A stretch of 64,000 bases of DNA from Alphaproteobacteria bacterium UBA7314 (GTDB lineage: Bacteria > Pseudomonadota > Alphaproteobacteria > MPNO01 > UBA830), in contig DKQG01000050.1 of NCBI GenBank assembly GCA_002471575.1, forward strand, positions 1,167 to 65,166. The letters run 5' to 3'. The position numbers were made by a program, and so were the translations under genes. The notes beneath the pieces are model-generated. The model searched no databases. It saw only the letters and a program-made list of their open reading frames with translations, and was not told where the DNA came from. This document shows, in pieces, positions 1-8,395 of this stretch. Position 1 is the first letter of the stretch, and each line of letters begins with the position of its first letter.

Positions 1-54
1 AAGGGCAAGGCCAAGGGCAAGACGGCGGCCAAGAAATCCGCCAAAGGCAAATAA
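1..54 (+). CDS. rplU: 50S ribosomal protein L21, C-terminal end (partial)
   Basis: The first 54 bases read as an open frame ending in TAA. They encode 17 residues made almost only of Lys, Gly and Ala, which fits the basic tail found on many alphaproteobacterial L21 proteins. The gene directly downstream is rpmA (L27), the usual partner of rplU, and this is the main reason for the name. The body of the protein lies outside the window, so no domain can be checked. Confidence 0.75.
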   Translation, partial: KGKAKGKTAAKKSAKGK

Positions 55-92
55 GGAATTCAGCGGACGCTTCGTCCGGAGGAGATTGAACG

Positions 93-350
93 ATGGCTCA
101 TAAAAAAGCAGGCGGTAGCTCTCGTAACGGGCGCGATTCTGAGGGTCGGCGCCTCGGCGTAAAGAAGTTCGGCGGCGAAGCAGTGATACCAGGCAATATC
201 ATTATCCGCCAGCGCGGTACCAAGTGGCACCCTGGCGAAAATGTCGGCATGGGCAAGGATCACACCATCTTCGCGACCAGCGAGGGCAAGGTTGCGTTCC
301 GCAAGACATCCGGTGGTCGCGTATTCGTGTCGGTCAACCCGACGGCCTAA
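93..350 (+). CDS. rpmA: 50S ribosomal protein L27
   Basis: This 85-residue protein is a component of the large ribosomal subunit, near the peptidyl transferase centre. The N-terminus MAHKKAGGSSRNGRDS, followed by GRRLGVKKFGG, is the L27 signature. Length and the C-terminal KTSGGRVFVSV segment are normal for the family. There is no cleavable N-terminal extension of the Firmicutes type. A strong GGAGGAG ribosome-binding site lies just upstream of the ATG. It follows rplU and precedes obgE, the standard order. Confidence 0.98.
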   Translation: MAHKKAGGSSRNGRDSEGRRLGVKKFGGEAVIPGNIIIRQRGTKWHPGENVGMGKDHTIFATSEGKVAFRKTSGGRVFVSVNPTA

Positions 351-478
351 AAAGGCAAGATGTGATCCTCGCCCCGTTTTAGACGGGCCGTATTTATGCC
401 AGACTAAAATTTGTAGAGGCTTCGTTCTGCCGGACGGGGCCTTTGCGTGTTCGCAATCCGGCAGACCGATGCCAGACC

Positions 479-1522
479 ATGAAATTTCTCGATACGGCAA
501 AAGTATACGTCCGGAGCGGCGATGGCGGTGCCGGTTGCGTTAGCTTCCGGCGCGAAGCCCATGTAGAGTACGGCGGGCCTGACGGAGGCGATGGCGGCCG
601 TGGAGGTGACGTGATTGTGGAATCAGTCGATGGGCTCAACACGCTGATCGATTTTCGCTATCAGCAGCACTTCAAGGCTAAGACCGGCGGCCACGGTATG
701 GGCAAGAACCGTTACGGTGCGGCGGGTAACGACATCACGCTGCAAGTGCCCGTGGGCACTCAAATCTTCGACGACGAGCACGATATCCTACTCGCCGATT
801 TTACCCGCGTAGGCCAACGGATTGTCCTATTGCAGGGCGGCCAGGGCGGTCGCGGCAACACCCGGTTCAAATCGTCGACCAATCAGGCACCCCGCCGCGC
901 GGATACCGGCGGCGAGGGCGAGGAACGCTGGATCCGGCTGCGGCTGAAACTGATCGCCGATGCCGGGCTGGTCGGCCTGCCCAATGCCGGTAAATCGACT
1001 TTTCTTTCGGCGGTCTCACGCGCGAGGCCAAAGATCGCCGACTATCCGTTTACGACGCTGACGCCGGTCCTCGGCGTCGTGCATATCGACCAGACGGAAT
1101 TCGTGATCGCCGATATTCCCGGCCTTATCGAGGGCGCTCATGCAGGTGCAGGTCTTGGCGACCGGTTTCTGGGACATGTCGAACGCTGCGGCGCCCTGCT
1201 CCACTTGATCGACTGCACCGAAGACGACATCGTCGGGGCCTGGCATACCATCCGCAGCGAGATCGAGGCCTATGGCGGCGGGCTGGCGAAGAAAAAGGAA
1301 ATCCTGGCGTTGAACAAAATCGACGCCATCCCCGAGGAATTCATCGCTGAGAAATGCGCTGACCTGGAAACCGCGTCTGGTCAGCACGTCACAGCGGTCT
1401 CCGGCGCTGCGGGAGCCGGGGTCGACGACGTATTGCGCCGGCTGCGGTCCATGATCGAGGAAGACAGGGAAGCCACCAACGCAGACCCGGCGGCCGAAAG
1501 CGCGTTACCATGGTCGCCCTAG
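479..1522 (+). CDS. obgE: GTPase Obg/CgtA, ribosome assembly
   Basis: Obg is a large-subunit assembly GTPase that also links growth to stress. The 347-residue product has the glycine-rich Obg fold first (about residues 1-158, with GGDGGRGGD and GGQGGRGNT). A G domain follows with P-loop GLPNAGKST near residue 166, G3 DIPGLIEGAH and G4 NKID. I start it at the ATG encoding MKFLDTAKVYV, because the frame upstream has no family similarity. The 3' end overlaps proB by 13 bases, so the two are probably translationally coupled. Confidence 0.96.
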   Translation: MKFLDTAKVYVRSGDGGAGCVSFRREAHVEYGGPDGGDGGRGGDVIVESVDGLNTLIDFRYQQHFKAKTGGHGMGKNRYGAAGNDITLQVPVGTQIFDDEHDILLADFTRVGQRIVLLQGGQGGRGNTRFKSSTNQAPRRADTGGEGEERWIRLRLKLIADAGLVGLPNAGKSTFLSAVSRARPKIADYPFTTLTPVLGVVHIDQTEFVIADIPGLIEGAHAGAGLGDRFLGHVERCGALLHLIDCTEDDIVGAWHTIRSEIEAYGGGLAKKKEILALNKIDAIPEEFIAEKCADLETASGQHVTAVSGAAGAGVDDVLRRLRSMIEEDREATNADPAAESALPWSP

Positions 1523-2670
1523 ACTGGAACGCAGACAGCCGTCTTGCGGCATCGCGGCGGTTGATCGTAAAGATTGGCTCTGCACTGCTGGTCGACGAAT
1601 TGACCGGTGAAATCCGCACCCGCTGGCTTACCGGCCTTGCCGCGGATATCGCGGGGCTGCGCAGCCGCGGCGTGGAAATCGTCATTGTTTCCTCCGGCGC
1701 CATCGCGGTCGGACGCAGCCGGCTCGGCCTGCCGAGCGGGGACCTTGCGCTGGAACAGAAGCAGGCAGCAGCTGCGACCGGCCAGATCCGTCTCGCGCAT
1801 GCCTGGCAGGAAGCGCTTGGCACTCACGACATGACGGTCGCGCAGATCCTCTTGACCCTGTCTGACACCGAGGAACGCCGGCGGCATCTGAATGCCCGGG
1901 CCACAATCGAAACGCTTATGCAGATGGGCGCGGTGCCGGTGATCAACGAAAACGATACCGTCGCGACCGAGGAAATTCGCTACGGGGATAATGACCGTCT
2001 TGCGGCCCGCGTGGCACAGATGATCAGCGCCGACACCCTGGTGCTGCTGTCCGACGTGGACGGACTTTACGATGCCGATCCGCGCACCAGCGATACTGCC
2101 GTGCTGATCCCGGAGGTCGCCGACATCACGCCTGAGATCGAGGCGATGGCGGGCGTGGCGCCGGCCGGTTATTCATCGGGCGGGATGGTGACAAAGCTGG
2201 ATGCGGCCAAGATCGCGAATGCCGCCGGCTGCGCCATGGCGATCACGGACGGCAAGGCAGCCGACTCCTTGTCGACGCTGGCCGCAGGTGGGCGGTGTAC
2301 GTGGTTTCTGCCTGCCTCGGAGCCCCTGACCGCTCGCAAGAGATGGATCGCCGGCGCAGTGGCGTCGTCCGGTGCAATCCTTGTAGATAAAGGTGCCGTA
2401 ATCGCGCTAAACGAGGGAAAGAGCTTACTGCCGGCGGGTGTCACCGGCATCGAAGGCCAGTTCCAGCGGGGCGATGCGGTGGAGATAAAAGTATCTGGCG
2501 GCGGCTTGGTCGGCCGCGGCCTATCGGCCTATTCGTCCGAAGATGCTACCCGCATTGCCGGGCGAAAAAGCCGTGATATAGAGGATATTCTGGGCTACCG
2601 TGGCCGGGATGAAATGATCCACCGGGACGATATGGTCTTGGAGGCAAACACGTCTGAGGCGCCGGAATAA
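1510..2670 (+). CDS. proB: Glutamate 5-kinase
   Basis: This enzyme phosphorylates glutamate, the first step of proline synthesis, in the cytoplasm. The 386 residues hold an amino-acid kinase domain (VKIGSALLVD near residue 19, the IVSSGAIAVG loop, and NENDTVATEEIRYGDND for substrate and ATP binding). A C-terminal PUA domain lies at about residues 290-370, as in the long, feedback-inhibited form. It overlaps obgE at its start, and its TAA shares one base with the proA ATG. Confidence 0.97.
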   Translation: MVALDWNADSRLAASRRLIVKIGSALLVDELTGEIRTRWLTGLAADIAGLRSRGVEIVIVSSGAIAVGRSRLGLPSGDLALEQKQAAAATGQIRLAHAWQEALGTHDMTVAQILLTLSDTEERRRHLNARATIETLMQMGAVPVINENDTVATEEIRYGDNDRLAARVAQMISADTLVLLSDVDGLYDADPRTSDTAVLIPEVADITPEIEAMAGVAPAGYSSGGMVTKLDAAKIANAAGCAMAITDGKAADSLSTLAAGGRCTWFLPASEPLTARKRWIAGAVASSGAILVDKGAVIALNEGKSLLPAGVTGIEGQFQRGDAVEIKVSGGGLVGRGLSAYSSEDATRIAGRKSRDIEDILGYRGRDEMIHRDDMVLEANTSEAPE

Positions 2671-3953
2671 TGAGTGTCGCAACCGCGATCGACACAAACG
2701 ATATCGCCTGCCATATGGCGGAGCTGGGCAAGCGTGCCCGCGCTGCCGTGCATGAACTTGGGCAGGCGGACAGCGAACGCAAAAATAAGGCGCTGCACGC
2801 TGCAGCGGCCGCCCTGAGGGACCAGACTGACAATCTATTGGCCGCCAATGCAGAGGATATGGCGGCAGCGGAGGCTCGAAACATTGCCGCATCACTAATG
2901 GACCGCCTGAAGCTGGATGCCAGACGGATCGACGCCATGGCAGCCGGACTGGAACAGATCGCAGATCTGCCGGATCCCGTGGGCGAAGTTCTGGCCAACT
3001 GGGACCGTCCCAACGGCCTGAATATTTCCCGTGTACGAGTGCCACTGGGCGTGATCGGCATCATTTACGAATCCCGCCCCAACGTTACGGCGGATGCCGG
3101 CGGGCTATGCCTGAAATCAGGCAATGCCGCGATCCTACGAGGCGGTTCCGAGAGCTTCCACTCGTCGGGCGCCATCCTCGAATGCCTGCAGGCTGGGCTG
3201 CGGGCTGCGGATCTGCACGAAGGCGCGATCCAGCTTGTTGCCACTACGGACCGGGTCGCTGTCGGCGAAATGCTGACGATGACGGACTATATCGACATTA
3301 TCGTGCCGCGCGGCGGCAAATCGTTGATTGAACGGGTTCAGCAGGAAAGCCGGATTCCCGTAATCGCGCATTTGGAAGGCCTGTGTCATACCTATGTCGA
3401 CGGCGCCGCCGACCCCGAAATGGCTTGCGAAATCATCGTCAATGCGAAAATGCGTCGCCCCGGCATTTGCGGCGCCACGGAAACGCTGCTGGTCGATCGC
3501 AATATTTTGGGCAACGCGCTACCGCCGATCATCAATGCCCTGATTGAATCAGGGTGCGAACTTCGCGGAGACGACGAGACACGGGCGCTCGACAACCGCA
3601 TTGGTACAGCGACCGAAGAAGACTGGCGCACCGAATACCTGGAACCTGTATTGTCCATCCGTCAGGTCGACGGACTGGAAGGTGCAATTGATCACATCAA
3701 CACCTACAGCTCTCATCACACGGATTCGATCGTCACCGAAGACGCCGCCACAGCGGAAAAGTTCATGAATGCCGTCGACTCCGCGATCGTGATGCACAAC
3801 GCATCGACCCAGTTCGCCGATGGCGGAGAGTTTGGCATGGGTGCGGAAATCGGCATATCGACCGGCCGGCTGCATGCCCGCGGACCGGTAGGTGTCGAAC
3901 AGCTCACCACATTCAAGTACGTCGTTCGCGGCGCGGGACAGGTTCGCCCCTGA
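2670..3953 (+). CDS. proA: Gamma-glutamyl phosphate reductase
   Basis: This NADPH-dependent reductase makes glutamate 5-semialdehyde, the second step of proline synthesis. The 427-residue protein belongs to the aldehyde dehydrogenase superfamily. It has the family segments PLGVIGIIYESRPNV, GNAAILRGG and IPVIAHLEGLCH, and the catalytic cysteine in RRPGICGATETLL. The start ATG overlaps the proB stop (TAATG), which suggests coupled translation with the kinase that supplies its unstable substrate. Its stop overlaps the likely nadD start. Confidence 0.97.
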   Translation: MSVATAIDTNDIACHMAELGKRARAAVHELGQADSERKNKALHAAAAALRDQTDNLLAANAEDMAAAEARNIAASLMDRLKLDARRIDAMAAGLEQIADLPDPVGEVLANWDRPNGLNISRVRVPLGVIGIIYESRPNVTADAGGLCLKSGNAAILRGGSESFHSSGAILECLQAGLRAADLHEGAIQLVATTDRVAVGEMLTMTDYIDIIVPRGGKSLIERVQQESRIPVIAHLEGLCHTYVDGAADPEMACEIIVNAKMRRPGICGATETLLVDRNILGNALPPIINALIESGCELRGDDETRALDNRIGTATEEDWRTEYLEPVLSIRQVDGLEGAIDHINTYSSHHTDSIVTEDAATAEKFMNAVDSAIVMHNASTQFADGGEFGMGAEIGISTGRLHARGPVGVEQLTTFKYVVRGAGQVRP

Positions 3954-4609
3954 AAACGATCACCGATATCCGCCGCGGCCATTCAGTCACTGGGCTTCGG
4001 GTAGGGATTCTAGGTGGGTCGTTCAATCCCGCCCATGAAGGCCACCGGCATATTAGCCTACTCGCGCTGAAACTGCTTCAGCTCGACGAAGTGTGGTGGA
4101 TGGTGTCGCCCCAGAACCCTCTGAAATCGACCGACGGCATGGCGCCATTTGAAGAACGCCTGCAGAGCGCGCATCTTATGGCGAACCATCCGAACATCCG
4201 CGTTACCGATATCGAAACGCGGCTAGGCACCTCCTATACGGCTGGCTCTCTGGCGGTTTTGAAACACAGCTTCCCGGCAACACGGTTCGTCTGGATCATG
4301 GGGGCCGACAATCTGAAGCAGATATCACGCTGGCACCGCTGGACACGGATATTCAATCAGGTTCCGATTGCCGTATTCGACCGCGCTCCGTATTCTTTCG
4401 GCGCCCTCGCGGGCAAAGCGGCGCGCGCATTTTTCCGCTTCAAGCGAAAGCGGCCAGATGCCTTTATGCTGGCAGATATGCCACCGCCCGCCTGGATGTT
4501 TTTTCATACCCGGCTGCATCCCGGATCAGCGACGCAGATCCGGGCCAGCCGCGGACTGAAACAGGACTCGGCCAAGGCCGAAAAGAAAGAAACGTCACTT
4601 GCCAAATAG
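3950..4609 (+). CDS. nadD: Nicotinate-nucleotide adenylyltransferase
   Basis: NadD transfers AMP to nicotinate mononucleotide in NAD synthesis. The nucleotidyltransferase motif GILGGSFNPAHEGH lies upstream of the first in-frame GTG (4091), so a start there would remove the active site. Between the family-conserved segment and the upstream sequence there is no in-frame ATG, GTG or TTG. The best start is CTG at 3950, which overlaps the proA TGA (CTGA) and sits 8 bases after GGACAGG. This gives 219 residues, a normal length. The C-terminus carries the usual IRAS segment. Function is secure; the start codon is an inference. Confidence 0.9.
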   Translation: MKTITDIRRGHSVTGLRVGILGGSFNPAHEGHRHISLLALKLLQLDEVWWMVSPQNPLKSTDGMAPFEERLQSAHLMANHPNIRVTDIETRLGTSYTAGSLAVLKHSFPATRFVWIMGADNLKQISRWHRWTRIFNQVPIAVFDRAPYSFGALAGKAARAFFRFKRKRPDAFMLADMPPPAWMFFHTRLHPGSATQIRASRGLKQDSAKAEKKETSLAK

Positions 4610-4621
4610 GAAGCTGGTACC

Positions 4622-5011
4622 CTGACAGATCATACATCCCAAAGCCCCGGAAATGAACGAGCGGCAGACGAACTCCTGAGAGACATTCGCGACTCGCTGG
4701 ACGACCACAAGGCCGAAAACGTCGTCGTGATCGACCTGGCAGGAAAATCCGATATTGCGGATTACATGGTGATCGCAAGCGGCCAATCCAGCCGACAGGT
4801 CGCAACGATGGCCGACAAGCTGGTCGAAGTCGCTAAGAAAAACGGCGTCAAAGGCGTAACACCGGAAGGCAGAGCCCAGGCCGACTGGGTGCTCTTCGAC
4901 GCGGGCGACGTCATCATCCACCTGTTCCGGCCCGAGGTCCGGGAATTCTACAACCTCGAAAAGATGTGGAATGCCGATCTCCCGAGCACGTCTAAACCAG
5001 CCACCTTCTGA
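4622..5011 (+). CDS. rsfS: Ribosome silencing factor RsfS
   Basis: RsfS (Iojap/RsfA family) binds L14 and blocks subunit joining when nutrients are short. The conserved core includes VIDLAGKSDIADYMVIASG and VEGRAQADWVL-like sequence (here PEGRAQADWVLFDAGDVIIH). The first ATG/GTG in frame (GTG 4727) would cut off the N-terminal helix, whose frame runs open back to CTG 4622. AGGAAG lies about 8 bases before that CTG, so I use it (129 residues). It is the second probable CTG start in a row. It lies between nadD and rlmH, its usual place. Confidence 0.88.
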   Translation: MTDHTSQSPGNERAADELLRDIRDSLDDHKAENVVVIDLAGKSDIADYMVIASGQSSRQVATMADKLVEVAKKNGVKGVTPEGRAQADWVLFDAGDVIIHLFRPEVREFYNLEKMWNADLPSTSKPATF

Positions 5012-5023
5012 CGGGTCAGCGAC

Positions 5024-5479
5024 GTGAAACTGACCGTATGCGCGGTCGGGCGCCTGAAATCCGGCCCGGAACGCGATCTTCTGGAAAAATATCGTCGCCG
5101 TATCACCTGGGCGTTGAACATCGTAGAAATAGAAGAGCGCCGAAGACTGATAGCGGCTGAGCTAAAACGCCGGGAATGCGCTCTGCTGGAACAGGCGGTG
5201 CCTACGGGTTGCGTCCGCGTGATAATGGACGAGCGCGGGAAATCCCTGACTAGCCGGGAATTTGCCGATAAGCTAGGGAACTGGCGGGACCAGGCACGGG
5301 ATGTTGCCTTCATGATCGGGGGGCCCGGCGGACTGGACAGCGAGCTTCGGCAAAGCGCCGATGCGACGATCTCTTTCGGGGCTGCAACCTGGCCGCATCA
5401 GCTGGCGCGCGCCATGCTGGTAGAACAGATATACCGCGCCCAGGAAATCCTCGCGGGTCATCCCTATCACCGTGATTAA
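5024..5479 (+). CDS. rlmH: 23S rRNA (pseudouridine1915-N3)-methyltransferase RlmH
   Basis: This SPOUT-fold methyltransferase modifies pseudouridine 1915 in helix 69 of 23S rRNA. The 151-residue protein starts at GTG and ends with AQEILAGHPYHRD, the family's diagnostic C-terminus. The SAM-binding knot is seen in FMIGGPGGL and the SFGAATWPHQLARAMLVEQIYRA segment. It begins 12 bases after rsfS and fits the conserved nadD-rsfS-rlmH run. Confidence 0.97.
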   Translation: MKLTVCAVGRLKSGPERDLLEKYRRRITWALNIVEIEERRRLIAAELKRRECALLEQAVPTGCVRVIMDERGKSLTSREFADKLGNWRDQARDVAFMIGGPGGLDSELRQSADATISFGAATWPHQLARAMLVEQIYRAQEILAGHPYHRD

Positions 5480-5559
5480 TATGACGTTTCTTAGGTCTTT
5501 CATTACCAATGCTGCGCCATTTTCCTATATACTAGGCTGCGAGTTTTCAGGATATCCTT

Positions 5560-7149
5560 ATGATTAGCGACCAAGGACACCCGCGACGCCCCGTGGTTCT
5601 TTGCATTCTAGACGGCTGGGGACACCGGACCGACGTAGCCGACAACGCAATCACGCCTGCAAACACGCCCAACTTCCAACGGTTGTGGACTGCCGGGCCG
5701 CACGCCTTTATCGACACGTGCGGTGTCGACGTTGGCCTTCCCGCCGGCCAGATGGGAAACTCCGAAGTCGGCCACATGAACCTGGGGGCCGGACGGATCG
5801 TCAGCCAGGATATTCGGCGCATCGACTCGGCTATAGAAGACGGTTTGCTGTCCGGCAACACAGCCCTGAACGACTTCATCGCAGCGCTGATGGAAAGCGG
5901 TGGTACGGCCCACCTGCTGGGGTTGCTGTCGCCCGGCGGAGTACATTCGCACCAGGATCAACTGCTGGAACTGGCACGCATACTGACATGCAATGGCATA
6001 GCGGTCGCTGTTCACGCCTTTCTGGATGGCCGGGATACACCACCTTCCAGTGCTCGCGAATTCATTGCCAGCTTCGACGCCGCCTTGTCAAAACTGCCCG
6101 GTGCGAGCATCGCCTCCGTTTGCGGGCGCTTCTTCGCGATGGACCGGGACCAGCGCTGGGATCGCGTGGAAAAGGCCTACGACCTGATCGTGTCAGGAAA
6201 AGGCGCCCCATCGCCAGATGCGGTGAAGGCAGTTGAAGACAGCTATGCAAAAGACGTCACCGACGAATTCGTCGAACCAGCAATCATTGGCGGATACACA
6301 GGCATATCCGATGGCGACGGGGTCCTGATGGGTAATTTCCGCGCCGATCGCGCGCGGGAAATCCTGTTGGCTCTGCTCGACCCCGGGTTCGAAGGGTTCG
6401 AGCGGAAACGGGTTGCCGATTGCGCCGCGGCGCTGGGCCTGACCGAATATTCAAAAGGTCACAACGCTTTCATGTCGACTATGTTCCCGCCCGAAAGCCT
6501 CAACAACCTCCTGGGTGGCATCATCTCAGACGCGGGGAAACGGCAGCTTCGGATCGCCGAGACCGAGAAATACGCCCATGTGACGTTTTTTTTTAACGGG
6601 GGCGAGGAAACTCCATTCCCGGGCGAGGATCGTGTACTGATACCGTCGCCGAAGATCAGGACCTACGACCTGCAGCCGGAAATGTCGGCAAGAGAAGTCA
6701 CCGAACGGCTGGTGTCGGAGATCAGCTCGGGCAAGTACGACTTCATTCTCGTCAACTACGCCAATCCAGATATGGTCGGCCATACCGGCATCTTTTCGGC
6801 GGCGGAAACTGCGATCCGGACAGTCGATGACTGTATCGGGCGGCTGGCCGACGCGGTGACCGGCGCCGGCGGAACCATGCTCATCACCGCAGATCACGGC
6901 AATGCAGAGAAAATGCGCAACGACGAAACCGGCCAGCCCCACACCGCGCACACCCTGAACGTAGTACCGGCGATCGTGGTGAATCCGCCGCCGGGAAAGC
7001 ACGCCCTCAGCGACGGTCGGCTTGCCGACATAGCACCGACGCTTCTGGAGTTCATGGGACTAGAACAGCCGCCGGAGATGTCCGGAAACTCGCTTGCGGG
7101 TTCGTGGCGCGAAGACGTCTCCGATTCGGAAAATCGTGTTTCTGTGTAG
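5560..7149 (+). CDS. gpmI: Phosphoglycerate mutase, cofactor-independent
   Basis: The enzyme interconverts 3- and 2-phosphoglycerate in glycolysis and gluconeogenesis, using two Mn ions and a phosphoserine. The 529-residue product is slightly longer than usual. It starts with VVLCILDGWGHR and carries the phosphoserine motif GNSEVGHMNLGAGRIV near residue 65. Further metal and substrate motifs are FLDGRDTPPSS, NFRADRAREI, NYANPDMVGHTG and TADHGNAEKM. The C-terminus overlaps the envC frame. Confidence 0.97.
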   Translation: MISDQGHPRRPVVLCILDGWGHRTDVADNAITPANTPNFQRLWTAGPHAFIDTCGVDVGLPAGQMGNSEVGHMNLGAGRIVSQDIRRIDSAIEDGLLSGNTALNDFIAALMESGGTAHLLGLLSPGGVHSHQDQLLELARILTCNGIAVAVHAFLDGRDTPPSSAREFIASFDAALSKLPGASIASVCGRFFAMDRDQRWDRVEKAYDLIVSGKGAPSPDAVKAVEDSYAKDVTDEFVEPAIIGGYTGISDGDGVLMGNFRADRAREILLALLDPGFEGFERKRVADCAAALGLTEYSKGHNAFMSTMFPPESLNNLLGGIISDAGKRQLRIAETEKYAHVTFFFNGGEETPFPGEDRVLIPSPKIRTYDLQPEMSAREVTERLVSEISSGKYDFILVNYANPDMVGHTGIFSAAETAIRTVDDCIGRLADAVTGAGGTMLITADHGNAEKMRNDETGQPHTAHTLNVVPAIVVNPPPGKHALSDGRLADIAPTLLEFMGLEQPPEMSGNSLAGSWREDVSDSENRVSV

Positions 7150-8395
7150 CCGAATTTCACCCTCAAAGTTCCCTGTTCTGATCCTGGGAGGCCTGATGGC
7201 GTGGGCCGGCGGACAGGTGAGCAACCCCACCCAGGCGGACGCGATGAAATCCCGGCTGCAGGCGATTGAACAGGACCTGTCCAAAAACTGGGAAAAGCGG
7301 GATGAACTTAACCGCGTGGCGGAACGGGCCTCGACAGAACTGAAAGAAATTCAGGAACGTGGCATCGGGCTGGCCCGATCGCTGTACCGCTATTCGGCCA
7401 AGGCGGACAGCCTGCAGGCGAGGCTCGGACAACTGCAGGAGAGGGAACGTTCGAAAGCAGCGGCGATGGCTCGACGCCAGGGGCAACTGGCGGCAACGCT
7501 CTCGGCGCTGCAGAGGATGGCGCGAATGCCTGCCGCCACACTGGTCGCCATTCCGCAACCACCTCAAAACACCATCAGAAGCGCCATTCTTTTGCGTGCC
7601 ACGGTCCCGAAACTGCAGGACGAAGCCACCCGCCTGGCAGATGAACTTCGCACGTTAAAGGCATTGAGGGCCAATATTGCGGAAGACAGTAAATCGCTGG
7701 CGAAAACACTGGCCGACCTCGAAAAAGAGCGGCTTTCGCTTAGCTTCCTGACGGCAAAGAAAATGCGGTTACTCGAAAAAACCCGTAGCGCGGAACACAG
7801 CGCCGCCAGACGAACCGCGCGCCTGTCCGCTAGAGCCGGAAACATGCGCGAGCTGCTCTGGGCGCTGTCGAAGCAGAAACAAACACCGGAGCTTCGCGGC
7901 GAAGATTTCGAACCACCCCCGACCGCCGGAAAACCTGAAACCGCCACCGCCGAACCACCGACGCCGCCGAGACAAACCGCGGCGTTCGCTCCGTTCAGGC
8001 TACCGCGGGGGCCGATCCCAGCACCAGGACGCGTCGTCACCGCTTTTGGCGCTAAAATGCCCAACGGCACTCTCAGCAAGGGCGTTTATATCTCAACCAG
8101 GCCATCGGCACCGGTCGTCGCCCCAACTAACGGTCGTGTGATGTTCGCAGGCGTGTTTCGCGGTTATGGAAATCTTGTCATTTTGGAACTACCTAACAGT
8201 GATCACGTTTTAATATCCGGCATGGCGAAAATAAGCGCTGAGATTGGCGATGAGGTTTTAGCAGGCGAACCGCTCGGAGAAATGGTCCCTTCTACGAGCA
8301 GTTTGCCAAAGCTGTATTTTGAACGCAGACGGCAGGGCCGCCCGATTAACCCGTTGCCGCCGAAAGCGGCACGCAGGAACAAGGTACGCGGATAA
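7136..8395 (+). CDS. envC: EnvC-like murein hydrolase activator, M23 fold
   Basis: This is a periplasmic activator of cell-separation amidases. It has an N-terminal hydrophobic segment, a long coiled coil (about residues 30-230, rich in Lys, Glu, Arg, Leu and Gln) and a Pro-rich linker. The C-terminal LytM/M23 domain begins near PAPGRVVTAFGAKM. The zinc ligands of active M23 peptidases are missing: the HxxxD site reads SKGVYIST and the HxH site reads LYFERRR. That is the degenerate EnvC pattern. I prefer GTG 7136, which keeps a signal-like segment; TTG 7094 and ATG 7196 are alternatives. It overlaps gpmI by 14 bases and ctpA by one. Confidence 0.87.
   Translation: MFLCSRISPSKFPVLILGGLMAWAGGQVSNPTQADAMKSRLQAIEQDLSKNWEKRDELNRVAERASTELKEIQERGIGLARSLYRYSAKADSLQARLGQLQERERSKAAAMARRQGQLAATLSALQRMARMPAATLVAIPQPPQNTIRSAILLRATVPKLQDEATRLADELRTLKALRANIAEDSKSLAKTLADLEKERLSLSFLTAKKMRLLEKTRSAEHSAARRTARLSARAGNMRELLWALSKQKQTPELRGEDFEPPPTAGKPETATAEPPTPPRQTAAFAPFRLPRGPIPAPGRVVTAFGAKMPNGTLSKGVYISTRPSAPVVAPTNGRVMFAGVFRGYGNLVILELPNSDHVLISGMAKISAEIGDEVLAGEPLGEMVPSTSSLPKLYFERRRQGRPINPLPPKAARRNKVRG

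Noticed and set aside
351..420. Hairpin CCCGT-loop-ACGGG after rpmA as a terminator
   Set aside because: The stem is only five pairs and the following bases are not a proper T run.
7094..7135. TTG start for envC deep inside gpmI
   Set aside because: It would need a 56-base overlap and puts extra charged residues before the signal; GTG 7136 is simpler.
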